A DNA stretch of 7,928 bases, from the NCBI GenBank assembly GCA_003096255.1, contig PIXS01000053.1, positions 1 to 7,928 of the forward strand, read 5' to 3'. A program made the position numbers and the translations under genes. The notes under the pieces are model-generated. The model was not told where the DNA came from. It saw only the letters and a list, made by a program, of their open reading frames with translations, and searched no databases. The DNA comes from Candidatus Bathyarchaeum sp. (GTDB lineage Archaea > Thermoproteota > Bathyarchaeia > Bathyarchaeales > Bathyarchaeaceae). Positions 6,287 through 7,928 of this stretch are shown in pieces (the stretch's first letter is position 1; every line of letters begins with the position of its first letter).

Positions 6287-6315
6287 GGTTTGAAAACTGT
6301 AAAGGAGGGAAGAAA

Positions 6316-6984
6316 ATGGCTAAGAAAAGTTATGCTTGGTTTGAAAGACACCGCAAAACAAAACTGCTGGACCTTGCTCAAGAACAGATAAGCACAGCTC
6401 TTGACACCGTCACACTGCTAAACAAGGCAATGCAAAACATCTCCAAAGGAAACGTGAAAGAAGCAAAAACGCAGATTGAGAAACTCTTCAGTGTAGAAGA
6501 AGAAATCGACCACCTGCGAACCGAAGTTTTCAAGGAATTATCCAAAGGCGCTGCCCTGTTTGCTGACTACCGAGAGGACCTGCTCCACCTTGTGAAACGC
6601 CTTGACACCTTTGCAGACCACGTGAAGGATGCGGCACGATGCATAGTGATGCTTGGAGACACCAAAATTCCAGACCCCCTATGGGCAAAAGCTGTTCACA
6701 TAACTGCAACTCTTGTAGATTGCGCAACTGCCCTACGAAGCAGCATACAGAACATCTCGGCAAATCCTGCAGAAGCCATGAAAGGCGCCCACAAAGTCGA
6801 AGAAATTGAAGCGGGAATCGACAAAGAGTATCTTGAAACCAAGTCTCTTTTCATCAAGCATGCGGAGCAAATTAACAATGGTGCTCTGATAATCTTTGAT
6901 GACATGGTTGAGTTCCTTGAAGAAGCTGCTGACATGTGCGCTGACACAGCCGACTACATTGTCACTCTAGCAAGCTCAGCATAA
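6316..6984 (+). CDS. DUF47 / PhoU-like putative phosphate transport regulator (first copy)
   Basis: A 222-residue, all-helical DUF47 (COG1392-type) protein, a distant relative of PhoU usually found beside Pit phosphate permeases. The helix motifs are EEEIDHLRTEVFKEL (61-75), REDLLHLVKRLD (86-97) with ADHVKDAAR (100-108), and a C-terminal EEAADMCADTADY (202-214). The repeated acidic E/D plus ADH patterns correspond to PhoU-type metal-binding helices. It starts 29 bases after phoU with GGAGG (6304-6308) seven bases upstream, so it is probably in the pst transcript. By eye it is about two-fifths identical to the next DUF47 gene. Its biochemical role is not established; a regulatory or accessory function in phosphate uptake is inferred from family and position. 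Confidence 0.9.
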   Translation: MAKKSYAWFERHRKTKLLDLAQEQISTALDTVTLLNKAMQNISKGNVKEAKTQIEKLFSVEEEIDHLRTEVFKELSKGAALFADYREDLLHLVKRLDTFADHVKDAARCIVMLGDTKIPDPLWAKAVHITATLVDCATALRSSIQNISANPAEAMKGAHKVEEIEAGIDKEYLETKSLFIKHAEQINNGALIIFDDMVEFLEEAADMCADTADYIVTLASSA

Positions 6985-7006
6985 AATGAAAAACAACCAA
7001 CACCCC

Positions 7007-7017
7007 TTTTTCCTTTT
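7007..7017 (+). terminator. Possible T-rich terminator of the pst-phoU-DUF47 transcript
   Basis: Two T runs (TTTTT at 7007-7011 and TTTT at 7014-7017) follow the stop codon at 6984 by about 22 bases. Archaeal RNA polymerase commonly terminates at such oligo-T tracts without a hairpin. The next plus-strand gene is 270 bases away and has its own candidate promoter, which agrees with transcription ending here. Confidence 0.4.
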
Positions 7018-7071
7018 AATAGTTAAACGTTTGACAGGAAAGTCTGGAAGAGTGAAGAAGGCTCCGTTTGC

Positions 7072-7275
7072 TTATGCAAAAGTTTTCTTTATCCACTCTT
7101 TGATTTCTTCTCTTACCCGCCTGACACCCTTCATGATTTCTTCTTCAGAACCCGTGAACTGGTTAGGGTCATCAAAGGCTTTGTGAATGACCTTTTCTCC
7201 ATGAAAGAATGGAAAAGCCTTAATCGGTATATTCCCTTTTTCTATTAACAAAAAACTGTAGACAGATTTGTTCAA
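7072..7275 (-). pseudogene. 3' remnant of an ArsC-type low-molecular-weight protein phosphatase/arsenate reductase
   Basis: The minus-strand frame contains FPFFHGEKVIHKAFDDP then FTGSEEEI and RRVREEIKEWIKKTF. From family knowledge this resembles the C-terminal part of ArsC-type low-molecular-weight phosphatases. In these, CPFFPG...HxxFDDP (general-acid loop) is followed by GSEEE...FRRVRDEI. The N-terminal P-loop with the catalytic CX5R motif is absent: upstream of this frame the DNA becomes the start of the divergently oriented DUF47 gene. The usual cysteine before PFF is phenylalanine here. The only start is a TTG at 7275 without a ribosome site. I read it as a truncated, probably untranslated fragment; no intact copy is in the window. 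Identification rests on pattern recognition by eye. Confidence 0.65.
7241..7250 (+). promoter_or_regulatory. Possible TATA box for the second DUF47 gene
   Basis: TCTATTAACA lies about 40 bases before ATG 7288. Archaeal spacing would put transcription start near 7272, just before the GGGTGA ribosome site at 7276-7281. The box is a weak consensus match. Its support is the 303-base gap and the T-rich tract that separate this gene from the pst transcript. Confidence 0.3.
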
Positions 7276-7287
7276 GGGTGAATAGTT

Positions 7288-7928
7288 ATGGAGCGATGGT
7301 TTTCTGAACGAAGAAAATCTAAGGTATTGCAGATGGCGGATAGGCAGATGACCTTAGCCATCGATACGGTAATCGAGCTTGAAAAGTCAATTAATGCTGC
7401 CCTACACGGCAACAAGGAAAAGGCGATTACCTCCTTCAAAAAACTGTCTAGCGCTGAACATGAAATCGATGAGCTTCGAAGAACCGTTTTTGAAGAGCTC
7501 ACCTGTGGAAATCTTATATCCAAAGACCGAGAAGACATCATGCACCTAGTCAAGAGGCTAGATCAGATGGCAGACCACGTCAAGGATGCTTCACGAGCAG
7601 TCATTGTGCTTCTAGATGCGGAAGTCCCAAAGGAGATGTGGGAACAGTTTGCAAAAACTGCCAAAGACTTGGTTGTTTGTGCAAAAACTTTACGTAAAGC
7701 CATTGAAAATTTGGGCACAAACCCTGACAAGGCTATGGAGCTTGCAAAAGAGGTTGACAAGATAGAGGGGCAAGTGGATGAGAAGTATGTGCAGTCGAAG
7801 GCGTTGCTTCTCAAACTTTGCAAGGAAACGGATGCTGCAACGGTGCTGCTGCTTAAGGACCTTATAGAGGAGATGGAGCATGTTGCCGATGCCTGCGACG
7901 ACACAGCAGACTACGTTAGAATCTTGAC
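7288..7928 (+). CDS. DUF47 / PhoU-like putative phosphate transport regulator (second copy, 3' end just outside window)
   Basis: An open frame from ATG 7288 runs without a stop to the right edge (213 codons). It opens MERWFSERRKSKVLQMADRQ and carries the same DUF47 motifs as the gene at 6316. These are HEIDELRRTVFEEL (near 56-69), DREDIMHLVKRLD with ADHVKDASR (about 80-103) and a C-terminal EHVADACDDTADYVRIL at the very edge. Alignment with the first copy shows only a handful of residues are missing. GGGTGA (7276-7281) lies six bases before the start. The two copies are paralogues too diverged for a recent duplication. In many genomes a DUF47 gene is paired with a Pit permease; one could lie just beyond the edge, but that is inference. 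Confidence 0.9.
   Translation, partial: MERWFSERRKSKVLQMADRQMTLAIDTVIELEKSINAALHGNKEKAITSFKKLSSAEHEIDELRRTVFEELTCGNLISKDREDIMHLVKRLDQMADHVKDASRAVIVLLDAEVPKEMWEQFAKTAKDLVVCAKTLRKAIENLGTNPDKAMELAKEVDKIEGQVDEKYVQSKALLLKLCKETDAATVLLLKDLIEEMEHVADACDDTADYVRIL

Noticed and set aside
6986..7186. Plus-strand 66-codon frame after the first DUF47 gene
   Set aside because: It has no ribosome site, begins in the T-rich stop region and is opposite the phosphatase remnant, which gives the recognisable protein pattern.

Overview
The window looks archaeal. Translation starts repeatedly follow the archaeal-type ribosome binding site GGTGA or GAGGTG (before pstS, pstA, pstB, phoU and the last gene). Promoter-like TATA boxes sit where archaeal ones would. 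The phosphate regulator has the archaeal AbrB-PhoU fusion architecture. TTG and GTG starts are common and base composition is moderate. A mesophilic or moderately thermophilic archaeon of the Bathyarchaeia type would fit, but the lineage is inference.

Layout. Positions 1-322 hold the 5' part of pyrB (aspartate carbamoyltransferase) on the minus strand, running off the left edge. Positions 323-959 are essentially non-coding. They contain four copies of an 8-base motif GTGTGTAG, two of which form a long stem-loop (578-646), a perfect 17-base palindrome (about 688-704), and one doubtful 65-codon ORF. Positions 960-2027 (minus) encode an AbrB-PhoU phosphate regulator. It is divergent from a plus-strand cluster reading pstS (2143), pstC (3126), pstA (4018), pstB (4873), phoU (5645) and a DUF47/PhoU-like gene (6316). 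After a probable T-rich stop signal there is a minus-strand remnant of an ArsC-type low-molecular-weight phosphatase (7072-7275). A second DUF47 gene (7288) follows, cut by the right edge only a few codons before its expected end.

How it works together. PstS captures phosphate outside the membrane, PstC and PstA form the channel, and PstB powers it with ATP. PhoU is the expected brake or sensor partner of PstB. The divergent AbrB-PhoU protein is a one-component candidate for phosphate-responsive transcription control of both promoters in the 115-base intergenic region. No PhoR/PhoB-type two-component system is visible. Counting the two DUF47 proteins, four PhoU-superfamily proteins are encoded here, with no Pit permease inside the window.

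Most of the window is a recognisable Pst system. The points most worth a second look are the phosphatase remnant, the prepilin-like (class III) N-terminus of PstS, the AbrB-PhoU/pst divergent regulatory unit, and the repeat-rich region left of the regulator. I did not find an evidently new multi-gene system.
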